Assembly: GCA_963841205.1 (NCBI GenBank)
Contig: CAWJCH010000014.1
Location: 248,001 to 312,000 of the forward strand
Direction: 5' to 3'
From: CAWAWP01 sp963841205
GTDB taxonomy: Bacteria; Chloroflexota; Ktedonobacteria; Ktedonobacterales; JADMIN01
DNA length: 64,000 nucleotides
The translations under genes were made by a program, and so were the position numbers. The notes below the pieces were generated by a model. The model saw only the letters and a list, made by a program, of their open reading frames with translations, was not told the DNA's origin and did not search any database. Positions 56,040 through 64,000 of this stretch are shown piece by piece; the first letter of the stretch is position 1; every line of letters starts with the position of its first letter.

Positions 56040-56952
56040 GAGCCTATCCGAATAACTGTGGTAGACTACGTCACATGAAGCCACACGAGACCAAGAAGCG
56101 AGAACGGCAGCGCACGCCGAATAACCGGACTACCACCGGCTTTCGCGTCTCCGATGCCCTGTGGGCGGTGCTGGAGCCCCTGCTGCCCGTCCACGTCAAT
56201 ACCCATCGCTTCGGCGGCGGACGACCGCGGGTGTCGGATCGCACCTGTGCCGATGCGATCTTCTACGTGCTGCGGACCGGCTGCCAGTGGTCGGCGCTCG
56301 ACCAGACCGAGCTCTGCGCCCATTCGACGGCCCATGATCGCTTTCAGGCCTGGGTAGAAGCCGGCGTCTTCCTGCAGCTGTGGCACGCTGGGGTGGCGCG
56401 GTTTGATGAGCTGCGCGGGATCGAATGGGACTGGCTGGCGATGGACGGGGCGATGACCAAGGCGCCCCTGGGCGGGGGGGAAAACCGGTCCCAATCCCAC
56501 CGACCGGGGCAAGTCCGGCGTCAAGCGCAGCCTGCTGACCGAGGGGCATGGGGTGCCGATCGGCCTGGCGGTGGCCGGCGCCAATCGGCATGACATGAAG
56601 CTGGCGCGGGCGACCGTGGACGCCCTGATCGTCGCGCGTCCCGCCCCGACCCCCGAGCGACCGCAGGGGATGTGCTTGGATGCGGGCTACGACTACGATG
56701 CGGTCTATGCCATGCTGCGGGAGTTTGGCTTTACGGCCCATGTGCGTCCGCGCGGGGAGGAAGCGAAAGCGATCAAAGACGAAGCGGGCTTCAAAGCGCG
56801 GCGCTGGGTGGTGGAGCGGGCGCACTCGTGGATGAACCGCTTCCGTCGTCTGCTGATCCGCTGGGACAAGAAACCGCAGAACTACCTGGCGTTTCTGCAT
56901 TTCGCCTGTGGCCTGATTGCCTTGCGGGCTGCTGGGTTATTCGGATAGGCTC
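56040..56952 (+). mobile_element. IS5-family element inserted in IS110, TTA duplication
   Basis: 913 bp with perfect inverted ends GAGCCTATCCGAATAAC (56040) and its complement ending at 56952. TTA flanks both sides (56037-56039 and 56953-56955). Removing the element and one TTA restores the IS110 reading frame as ADLARGRL. Confidence 0.95.
56075..56948 (+). pseudogene. IS5-family transposase, one frame change at a G7 run
   Basis: ATG 56075 starts MKPHETKKRERQRTPNNRTTTGFRVSDALWAVLEPLLP. The first frame continues through DWLAMDGAMTKAPLGG (first Asp). At the run of seven G then four A (56474-56484) the frame must change to read KTGPNPTDRGKSGVKRSLLTEGHGVPIGLAVAGANRHD. One extra G would account for it; a programmed slip is possible but would need +1 or -2. 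CLDAGYDYDAVYAML (second Asp) and RRWVVERAHSWMNRFRRLL (Glu) follow. Confidence 0.85.
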
Positions 56953-57612
56953 TTAGCCCGTGGCCGCCTGCGGGCGAAGCTGCCGGACCTACGCCGCGCA
57001 TTGGAAGGGCGGGTGCGCCCGGTCCATCTGGTCCAGTTACGCGTCCTGCTCGAGCACATTGACTTCCTGGAAGGCGCGCTGGCCGAGCTGCAGCAGGAGA
57101 TCGAGCGCCTCCTCGGCCCTTTCGCGGAGGCGCTGGCGCTGGCCCAAACCATCCCCGGCGTCGCCCAGACTGCCGCGATTGCGCTGATTGCTGCAATCGG
57201 CACCGACATGCGCCGCTTCCCGTCGGCCAAGCACCTCGCGTCCTGGGCCGGTGTCTGCCCCGGCAACAAACAGAGCGGCGGCAAGCGCCTGAGCGGGCAT
57301 ACGACGCCCGGCAACGGCTGGTTGCGTGCGGTCTTCGGTGCGGTGGCCTGGGCTATCTCCCCTACCTCGGGCAACTACCTCGCCGCCCAATTCCACCGCC
57401 TCGCCCGTCGCCGAGGCAAACAGAAGGCGGTCGTGGCAGTGGCGCACAGCGTGCTCGTGATCCTCTACCACGTGCTGCGCGATCGCCAACCCTCCACCGA
57501 CCTCGGGGCCGACTCTTTCGATTGCCTCGACCGCACTCGCCTCGAGCCCCGCTACCTGCACCAGTTGGAGCGACTTGGCTACACGGTAACCCTCACACCC
57601 TCTGCCGCCTGA
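56953..57612 (+). pseudogene. IS110-family transposase, 3' part
   Basis: Continues the IS110 gene from ARGRLRAKLPDLRRALEGR. It contains the C-terminal transposase_20 domain: TIPGVAQTAAIALIAAIGTDMRRFPSAKHLASWAGVCPGNKQSGGKRLSGHTTPGNGWLR with the conserved PG..N and serine-containing loop, then KQKAVVAVAHSVLVILYHVLRD. Intact to a stop at 57612. Separated from its 5' part only by the IS5 insertion, apart from a frame change upstream. Confidence 0.88.
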
Positions 57613-57962
57613 ACCTACAACCACAGACTCATTTTCGAGGGAATTCTGACAGCAGAACCACAATACCGAATGAGACGAGGCGAAACGGCTGTGAACAATG
57701 AAGGCAGAAATAATGTGACAAGGAGACCGATTGAGACTGCGTGAGAAAGGGTGCCGCGTTTTTGTAAATCGCAGGTTTGCTGCTAGAAGGCTCACCTCTC
57801 CAACCAAGGTGTACGCAGACTCGACGCGCCGCCAGAAGGTAGTGCGCCTGTCGTTAGCGGTCTGCGCTGACGCCGTTTGTGTACGCCACGCACTCCGCCC
57901 GATGCGCGTCTTGCTCAGCGCGAACGCTGCAATCGTGGACGCACGTAGCAACCGGCGAGCAA
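57613..57962. other. Intergenic region with a repeat also found near 58855
   Basis: No credible gene. GTGCCGCGTTTTTGTAAATC at 57751 and the following bases recur in similar form at 58855-58881 in the same orientation. Confidence 0.45.
57751..57776 (+). repeat. Direct repeat flanking a hypothetical gene, left copy
   Basis: GTGCCGCGTTTTTGTAAATC then GCAGGT, paired with 58855-58881 (GTTGCCGCGTCTTGGTAAAC then CGCAGGT). GAGACTG precedes both by 15-25 bases. Confidence 0.4.
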
Positions 57963-58559
57963 CTACCCCAAAGGCGAGAGCGTTTTACACGCCGCGAGAA
58001 AGGCGGCCTCGGTGCCGCGCGTCATATTCAAGGATGTTGCAGCGCGGTCGTCTCCACCTGTCAGATGCAGACCGTTGGCTGTCGCGTCACCGCCGAGCGT
58101 CAGGCTCGGACTGAGCGGCAGCGTGAAGCCGAGGAAGAGTGGCACGGTGTACTGCGCGGTGAGTATGAGGGGATGCGCCTGGTTCGGATGGTCATTGCCG
58201 GGCAGTGGAAATGCGCGCATGCCCGAGAGGCTGTACGTGACAGTCGAGGTGTTCTCGAATGGAAGGGGGATGCAAAATGACCCGGTCCCCGAGAGGCTCC
58301 CCGTGAGCGACGTCGAGACGTCCATGTAGGTCTCGATCGCGGGCGTCTTCCCTCCCGATTGGATGTACATCGTGCCATACCAAGTCCCATTGGCGTTGAA
58401 GAAGCCGCTGAGGCCATAGTAGGCGGCGAGCGCACCGGAGAGGACGGCGAGTACGAGCACGCCATACGCGAAGGTACGCAGGCGCGACCGCTTCCGCCTA
58501 CTCTCAGGTGGGGCCGCGACGGGGAGTGCTGTTGATCCGCTACGCTCAGCCGTATTCAT
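57963..58559 (-). CDS. Membrane-anchored protein of unknown function
   Basis: A 198-residue protein. ATG 58559 follows GAGGACTG. A charged cytoplasmic N-terminus (RRKRSRLRT) precedes one span (about residues 32-52). The rest, GFFNANGTWYGTMYIQSGGKTPAIETYMDVSTSLTGSLSGTGSFCIPLPF, looks like an extracytoplasmic beta-rich domain that may bind lipids or small ligands. No family recognised with certainty. Flanked by the direct repeats at 57751 and 58855. Confidence 0.7.
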   Translation of the reverse strand: MNTAERSGSTALPVAAPPESRRKRSRLRTFAYGVLVLAVLSGALAAYYGLSGFFNANGTWYGTMYIQSGGKTPAIETYMDVSTSLTGSLSGTGSFCIPLPFENTSTVTYSLSGMRAFPLPGNDHPNQAHPLILTAQYTVPLFLGFTLPLSPSLTLGGDATANGLHLTGGDDRAATSLNMTRGTEAAFLAACKTLSPLG

Positions 58560-59045
58560 CGCTTCAGTCCTCTCAGAGTACCCGTCGTTCGCAAAGGGTC
58601 GTTCGGGCCGAGCCCGCCGGAACAGGTTGGGCCAAAGGGAAACCGATGCGACAGCGTGTCGGCGCAACGTGCGTAGGCGCGTACGACCTGGAGGCAGATC
58701 GGATGGCGGGAACAACTCCACGACACATCACGCGACTTCGGGCAGGCCGGCGGAGTAGGTACAACCCCGTATCTCGCAGCACATACGGTGCCAATCATGC
58801 GACGAACGATGAGCGCCAATGCCTTGCCCGGAGAGACTGGACGAGTTAAGTGAGGTTGCCGCGTCTTGGTAAACCGCAGGTAGCAGGTTCTGACACGTGT
58901 TTGTGGATCGTTACGAATTGGCAGTCGCGAGAAATTTGAAGGGCGTCGCAGAGCATCATCGTTACGTCCACGCTGCTGGCCATAGGCACAGCAGTACCCG
59001 TGACCCGTGGCCACAAATCTTCCTTACCACAAGGCTTACGCAGTA
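58560..59045. other. Intergenic region
   Basis: About 490 bases with no credible gene. Contains the right copy of the direct repeat (58855-58881). Confidence 0.45.
58855..58881 (+). repeat. Direct repeat flanking a hypothetical gene, right copy
   Basis: See the copy at 57751; about 21 of 26 bases agree by eye. Confidence 0.4.
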
Positions 59046-59471
59046 CTAGATCTCTCCGGAGGGTGTTCGGTGACGATCTTCGTCGCAGGCAGCGGTTGCC
59101 GGCTGCAGGCGAAGTGTGCATCCGTGTTGACAGGCGTGAAAGCAGGCATGCGCGCCCTCACTGTGGGGGAACACGCTGACGGCGCGCTCGATGGAACCGA
59201 ACGTCTCGCTGTCGGGTTCGCGTCCTTGTCGACGGGGCAGACAGATGCCGGTATAGATGATGTCGCCGGCGCGTATGAGGCGTTCTGGACCGCCACCGAC
59301 GGCGGCGAGCTTCCCTTCGCGCAGATCCTGTAAGGCACGTGCCACCATCTCGGCCCGCACGGCCAGGATGCGATAGAGCGGGCAGGTTGTGTAGAGTGGA
59401 TCCGTCATGTCATGGGTGCGAGCTGCAAAGGCACCATCGGGCAGCGTCGCCCATGGAGATTGCGAGTTCAT
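59046..59471 (-). CDS. Hypothetical cysteine-rich protein
   Basis: A frame of 141 residues from ATG 59471 (MNSQSPWATLPDGAFAARTHDMTDPLYTTCPLYRILAVRAEMVARALQDLREG). The first 90 residues look like a folded helical protein. The C-terminal part CFHACQHGCTLRLQPATAACDEDRH is rich in Cys and His and could bind metal. No family recognised. An upstream ATG at 59522 is also possible. The opposite strand also has frames, so coding status is moderate. Confidence 0.45.
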   Translation of the reverse strand: MNSQSPWATLPDGAFAARTHDMTDPLYTTCPLYRILAVRAEMVARALQDLREGKLAAVGGGPERLIRAGDIIYTGICLPRRQGREPDSETFGSIERAVSVFPHSEGAHACFHACQHGCTLRLQPATAACDEDRHRTPSGEI

Positions 59472-59591
59472 CACGCCTTCACGCTTTCCGAGGCCGAACA
59501 CGGGCATCATGGTCGGCATCACGTACAGTTAACGCACATTCGCTTTGAAGTAGGGGGCAAGGCACGTGTATTGTGATACAACGCTTCAAAA

Positions 59592-61390
59592 ACCGTCGGG
59601 GCAATAGTCACGTACTGTCGAGCGCGTGAGCCCAGCGCTCCTCGAGCGAACGTAAGAGGGTGGTGCGCCGGTGGGTGAAGCGGAACTGGGTGCGCAGGCG
59701 GTGATCGAGGGGGCGTTGGTCCCGACGGGCCGTTGGCCATTGGGCGTAGGCGACCTGACGCACGTGACACTCCACGGCTGCCACATCCGCGACCAGGCTA
59801 CTCGCTTCGTAGAAGGCGATCCGCTGCCCGTAGCGCAGGAGGTAGGCCTGCCAGTTCTTGCGGCCGCTCATCCGGCGGTAGCGGGTTTTCATGGCGCGGA
59901 TGAAGCGTTCCAGGTCGTTGTTGGTGCGCGGCAATCCCGGCGTGCTCGTCCACACAAATAGGTGCGGCTGCCTGCGGGTCAGCACGCCGACGAAATGGGC
60001 GAGGCAGTGCGCGTAGGGTGCGGGCAAGTGGCAACTGCTGCGCGCCACGCCCTCACGCCAGGTCGCAAAGGTCTGCTCCAGGGCTTGCCGGTCCCCGTCC
60101 TGGCTGAGCAGCGCCTCCGCTTCGAGCAGCCAGGCGTGCCCCGTGCGCAAGGAGGCGAGGTCTGCGGCAAACACGGCGCGCAGGTGGAGGATCGTGCGCA
60201 GGCGGTTCAGGCGATCGGCGCACCACGCGGGGATGGCTCCCCCTTTTCGCCCCGGCTGGCGGTGCTGCCAACCGGGCCAGGCTCTGCTCGACTTCGCGGA
60301 GCGCGTCATCCATGGCGAGCGCCCCGAAGCGAAACGGTTGCAGGCCGTCGCGATTAATCAGCGCTTGTACGCCCGCGGCATACTCCGCCAAGATGCGGGC
60401 GTACCGTGCCTCCAGTGCCTCCGGCGCCTCATCTGGGCCGAGGGAGGCGGTGGTGGTTCCCCTGCGCTCGAGCTGCTGGCGTACCTTGCGGAGGCGCAGC
60501 TGCAGCAGCGTGCGCATCTGGACCTTGACCGCCCGGTCCCGCTCGTAGAGCACGCGTCCCGCCTCGCGCAGCGCGTGGAACTGGCCGATCTGGTGGGGCA
60601 CGCCGGGCCAGGTCGCCGCCACCGCCTGCAGCAGCGACTCCTGCCCATCGGTCACGACGCCGAGCACCGGCACCCCCCACGCCGCGATGGGCGCCAGCAA
60701 AGCCGCTTGGAGCCCCGTGGCGTCGCTCGAGAGCACGTTCTGGGCGCCGAGCAGATGGCCCGTCCACAGGTCGCGAATCAGGGAGATCGTTTCATGCCCT
60801 TTGTCGGGCTGGATGCCGTCGACCGCCAGCAGCAGGCCGCCATTGGCTTCCACCGCGGCGCGCCAGGGCGGATTGGCGCTCCAATCCTGCGCCGCGCGCA
60901 GCAGGCTGCAGTAGGCCTCGAACAGGTAGAGCACCTCGCGCCGCGAGATCGTCACCTGCCACCGCGCCAGCCGCTCTTGCACCACCTGGTGCGTCTGGTC
61001 CAGCGTCAGATGCTGGCCGAGGCGCAGCTGTCCGATCAGCAGCACCCAATCGAGCCCGAAAGTGAACCCGGGCAAGGCCAGCCCATCCGCCACCGCGCTC
61101 CGATACGTCCGCGCCCGTCCCTCACACGCCTCGTTCGGACAGCGGTACCCGCAGTGCGTGACCCGCACCGGCCCGTCCCGCGTGATCACGACCCGACGCG
61201 AGACCGTCAGTCTTCGGCGCAAGCGGGCGCCACAGCTCACGCAGACCGTCATCTCGGAACGAAACGTGCGTCGTACCAGCTCCGGATACACCTTGCGCGT
61301 GCGCATCTTCAGCCCCCCCACGACCTCCCGGCCCCCTCGGTTCCCTTCAACCACAGTCTACGGCATGGACGTGACTATTGCCCCGACGGT
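59592..61390 (-). mobile_element. DDE insertion sequence with perfect 22-bp inverted ends
   Basis: ACCGTCGGGGCAATAGTCAC plus GT occurs at 59592 and, complementary, ending at 61390. CAAAA flanks both sides, a possible 5-bp duplication. The 1799-bp element carries one transposase in two frames. I could not place it in a named IS family with certainty. Confidence 0.85.
59608..61354 (-). pseudogene. DDE/MULE-like transposase with N-terminal zinc finger, one frame change
   Basis: The N-terminus has CVSCGARLRRRL and CGYRCPNEAC, a zinc-binding region. The core reads GLLLAVDGIQPDKGHETISLIRDLWTGH (first Asp), VLGVVTDGQESLLQAVAATWPGVPHQIGQFHALREAG (second Asp). After a change of frame near 60250 (AAAAGGGGG run) GGAIPAWCADRLNRLRTILHL continues to PRTNNDLERFIRAMKTRYRRMSGRKNW (Glu). 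One inserted base, or a recoding event, explains it. The corrected product is about 575 residues. Confidence 0.8.
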
Positions 61391-61747
61391 CAAAAAACAG
61401 ACCCGCCCGTGGCAGCACGACCCACCCGCCGAGCTGCGTCGCAGAGAGACCAACACCATCACCGACGAGGCGCGATGAACTGCGTCGACGCCATGACGAA
61501 TCCGGAGGCGGACTGATGCCACTACGGACGTAGCCAACCGCTACCGACAGCATTCTCGGATCAGGGGCTCTCCCAGAAGGGTTACTACGCCAATCTTTAC
61601 GCCAATGCCGGTGAACTTCGGTGAACTGTGCTGAACTGTGGTGGACAGCAACCGGGAAATGGTGGACGTTGACGGACAGGAGTGAACCTCAGCGAACGAG
61701 CGCTGGCGAATTCCTAAACCGCGAGTCGAGTAGGTCGAGCGGCGTAA
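61391..61747. other. Intergenic region with short phased repeats
   Basis: No credible gene. Four 10-bp near-repeats occupy 61610-61649 (see separate entry). Confidence 0.5.
61610..61649 (+). repeat. Four 10-bp phased direct repeats
   Basis: GGTGAACTTC, GGTGAACTGT, GCTGAACTGT and GGTGGACAGC follow one another with no spacer. A 10-bp period places each on the same face of the helix. Just before, TACGCCAAT occurs twice (61586 and 61599 region). Confidence 0.45.
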
Positions 61748-63121
61748 TTACGCGGGGAGCAGGAGCGGGGGAGTTGGCCCACTCGCCGGGAGTTGCTGCT
61801 TCCAGACCTTCAGGCCGCCCGCCATCTTGAGCATGTAGAGCAGCGCGCCTGCCTGCACACACAGCACCTGCGCGTTGGCGACGAGGTAGTTGGGGAACAC
61901 GCCTTGCTGCTGCCAGCGGCGTGTCCCATCTGCCGTGCTGTAGGCGCTGATCTCATCTGGTTCAGCGGTGATGAGCGTGTCGCCGTCGAGGAGCAGCAGT
62001 GGATGGTGGTTCGCAGCGCCGCTGGGCATGTCCCACCGCACGGAGCCGTCGCGTGGGTTCAAGGCAGCGAGCAGGATGCCGCCCTTCGGGTCCGGGGTCG
62101 CCACAGCGTCGTCGGAGAAGTCGGCGACGTAGACGGCGCCGTCGTCGCCCACCAGCGTCGAGATGCCACCACCGTCAGGATATTGGTAGTAGCGCCAGAG
62201 GATCGTCCCGTCGCGCACGCGGAGCACGGTTACTCCGTAAACCCCTTGTGTCACGATCTCGTCCGCCGTCGCCAGGGCGATGGTCGCGTGTTGGACGTAG
62301 CGGCCGTTCGGCGCGGAGATGAAATCCTGCAGCGGACCGCTCGTCCACAGCAGGGCACCGTCGCTCGCCCGCAACGCCTCGGCATGGAGACCATCGGGCG
62401 AGTAGTAGAGGCCAGCAGGGCCAACGCGCACCGAGAACCGGAACGTGTCGTACGGCGCTTCGGGGCTCGGGATGCCGGGTATCTCGGCGCTGATGGCGAC
62501 CGAGTGCTGCCAGAGGATCGCCCCGGTTGCACCGTTCAGCGCCGCCACGCCGGTGGTCGTCTGGACAATGATATTGGCGCCGGAGAGGGCCTCCGCGTGT
62601 TGATGGATGCCCGTCCACAGGACGGCCCCGGTCTGCGCATCCAGCGCGTAGAGCGTTGCCTGGGCAATCTCGTCGGGCGTGGTGTCGGATCCATTCCCGC
62701 AGGTGAGATAGAGGCGACCCTGCCCGAGCAGCAGGCGCGTGTCGGGACCCGTACACTCGGCGAATTGCCAGAGGATGTGCCCGTCGTCGGCGCTCACGGC
62801 GATGACTTTGGGCGCGGAGGTCTCGCTGACGTAGACGGTATGGCCATCGGCATCGGTGGTGAGCCGCGCGTCGTCCACCGAACTGATGGGGGTCTGCCAC
62901 TGCAGCGTGCCGTCGCGCCCAGCACGCGCTTGGAGCGTAGCACCCGCGAGGGAGACCACGCGGAAGGCAGGGACGCCCGGCTCCAGCGTGGCCGCCGGGA
63001 TCATCTCAGGCCGCAAACTCGCTCCGCAGGCCAGGATGACCAAGGCCAATGCGCCCAGAGCCGCAAGACGTGCGAGCCGTCGCCAGCGTCCGGACATTGC
63101 TCGCCTCGCCTTCACGTCCAT
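61748..63121 (-). CDS. PQQ-like beta-propeller lipoprotein
   Basis: A 457-residue protein. ATG 63121 follows GGAGGTG and yields a signal peptide with lipobox VILAC. The mature protein is a series of propeller blades with repeated G-x-x-x-W signatures: GRDGTLQWQTP, ADDGHILWQFA, AQTGAVLWTG, GATGAILWQHS, ASDGALLWTSG, VRDGTILWRYY, PRDGSVRWDMP and TADGTRRWQQQ, about eight blades. Fold as in PQQ-binding dehydrogenases and BamB, but no PQQ ligands are evident, so a structural or binding role at the cell surface is as likely as an enzymatic one. Confidence 0.88.
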   Translation of the reverse strand: MDVKARRAMSGRWRRLARLAALGALALVILACGASLRPEMIPAATLEPGVPAFRVVSLAGATLQARAGRDGTLQWQTPISSVDDARLTTDADGHTVYVSETSAPKVIAVSADDGHILWQFAECTGPDTRLLLGQGRLYLTCGNGSDTTPDEIAQATLYALDAQTGAVLWTGIHQHAEALSGANIIVQTTTGVAALNGATGAILWQHSVAISAEIPGIPSPEAPYDTFRFSVRVGPAGLYYSPDGLHAEALRASDGALLWTSGPLQDFISAPNGRYVQHATIALATADEIVTQGVYGVTVLRVRDGTILWRYYQYPDGGGISTLVGDDGAVYVADFSDDAVATPDPKGGILLAALNPRDGSVRWDMPSGAANHHPLLLLDGDTLITAEPDEISAYSTADGTRRWQQQGVFPNYLVANAQVLCVQAGALLYMLKMAGGLKVWKQQLPASGPTPPLLLPA

Positions 63122-63388
63122 GGTGGCCACCTCCGTGCGGAGAGCCGCGTACTTGGCCACACGCGGTGATAAGCAACCGTATGGAGCCCTCACCGATACT
63201 ATGCGTGCGAGGAAGCATTCCTCACGAATGGTCATTGCGGAGGCTATGCATGAGTCCACGGTCGTCCACGGCAAAACAGGCACGGTAATAACTCGATTGG
63301 CCTCTTCCTACTCTCCGTAGGGCATCTCTCCAGTTCTGCGAGCATTCGCAAGCCGAGTACTCGACGCTAACGCCTAGTCGCTGGTTGG

Positions 63389-64000
63389 TCAAGTAGGGGC
63401 CTCAAGCGGGCGAGACTGGGCGACGTGGGCGAGGAGCGCGGCCAATTCGGGCGGTGGGGCGCTGCGCGACCAGCGTTGCCAGTACCCCTGCAGGCGTGCC
63501 CACGGGCAGAGCCACGCCCGTACCTGGCGCAGCGTGACGTTCCAGACGACCCGCCCCGCGGAGGCGGGGGCGTATCTTTCCCCCGGCCACCTGCTCTGAA
63601 GTGCCAACGGGTGGGATCGCGGTCGGGGAAGCGCTGGTCGAGCTCGGGCTCGGCCCCGGCAAGGCGCCGACCAGCAGACTGAAGGTGAAGGCCAGCATCA
63701 CCAACTGCCAATGGCGCACAATGGCGCGCTCGGGGCGCAGCTGGTAGTCGGCCCAGCCCAATTCGTGCTTGGCCGGCTTGTAGGAGTGCTCGATCCAATC
63801 GCGCAAGCGATACAGCTCATAGACCTGCTCGGGGCTGGCCTCACGCAGCGGCAGGGAGGTCGCCAGATACCACGTGGACTCCGGCTTCCGCTTGGCCGGG
63901 TCGAGCGTGGCGGCGATCAGGCGCACGCCGCGGGTCGGCCCGTAGGTCGTCCCCAGCGCCAGCTCGGCCACGTAGCGCACCAGCTCCTTGCCATGACGGT
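63389..64000 (-). pseudogene. Partial IS701/IS4-like transposase running off the window
   Basis: The gene enters from the right edge. Visible: ELVRYVAELALGTTYGPTRGVRLIAATLDPAKRKPESTWYLATSLPL and YRLRDWIEHSYKPAKHELGWADYQLRPERAIVRHWQLVMLAF, with the Glu of the catalytic triad. It differs from the IS701 copies A and B. Near 63595 a frame change separates PPVGT from LQSRWPGERYAPASAGRVVWNVTLRQVRAWLCPWARLQGYW, ending at 63389. Confidence 0.75.

Noticed and set aside
60143..61516. Plus-strand ORF of 457 codons
   Set aside because: Antisense to the DDE transposase with conserved catalytic motifs.
61793..63169. Plus-strand ORF of 458 codons
   Set aside because: Antisense to the beta-propeller lipoprotein.
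1..64000. tRNA, rRNA and CRISPR arrays
   Set aside because: Read through for T-arm-like motifs and regularly spaced repeats; none convincing by eye. A covariance search would be decisive.

Overview
The window is GC-rich and looks like a chromosome segment of a Chloroflexota bacterium, perhaps of the Ktedonobacteria or Thermomicrobia type. Grounds for this are split glycine decarboxylase subunits, a class III cyclase domain fused to a peptide-binding domain, an ECF42-type sigma factor beside its DGPF partner, many lipoproteins, and a heavy load of IS5, IS630, IS701, IS110 and IS200/IS605 elements. The taxonomic call is an inference from gene content. I saw no rRNA, tRNA or CRISPR array.

Layout. 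1-4.7 kb: a plus-strand run of a truncated membrane protein (glycosyltransferase-like), a radical SAM protein, a membrane-bound molybdopterin oxidoreductase and a PLP-dependent aminotransferase. 4.7-9.6 kb: a minus-strand operon of an SGNH-hydrolase lipoprotein, a large FtsX-type permease and a MacB/LolD-type ATPase. 10.0-20.4 kb: an insertion-sequence island with small chromosomal genes between the elements (an ABM-fold protein and a lipoprotein). Two IS5-superfamily elements here appear to carry a passenger gene inside their terminal repeats, one a DinB-like protein and the other an aminoglycoside-nucleotidyltransferase-like protein. A 142-bp MITE and an IS701-family copy follow.

21.2-30.8 kb: glutamate synthase large subunit (gltB) and a urease locus ureF-ureD-ureA-ureB-ureC-ureG. 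Many of these reading frames are broken by single-base indels although all catalytic residues remain. This is either very recent decay or a patch of poor consensus. 31-33.7 kb: IS5 and IS630 remnants next to a broken replication-initiation (Rep_trans-like) gene, a sign of an old integrated plasmid or ICE. 34.1-44.3 kb: an intact chromosomal block with a DGPF/YCII protein and ECF42 sigma factor, a benzoate-CoA-ligase-like enzyme, a KGG-repeat protein, a DUF1786 protein, a NYN-domain protein with a glycine/tyrosine/asparagine-rich insert, and gcvPA-gcvPB.

44.3-50.6 kb: an IS200/IS605-type TnpB whose start overlaps a ribbon-helix-helix regulator gene, a truncated NTF2-like gene, a Crp/Fnr regulator, and an 883-residue fusion of a class III cyclase domain, three membrane spans and an SBP_bac_5 extracellular domain. 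51.2-64 kb: a Tat-exported vanadium-dependent haloperoxidase, a second IS701 copy in inverted orientation, secreted or anchored hypothetical proteins, an IS110 pseudogene interrupted by an IS5 with a clean TTA duplication, a DDE element with perfect 22-bp ends, a beta-propeller lipoprotein, and a partial transposase at the window end.

Two themes run through the window. Insertion sequences have targeted each other and small repeats, giving nested stacks and repeat-associated insertion sites. Many transposase genes are read through -1 frameshift sites or are broken by single-base changes, so coding calls there need care.
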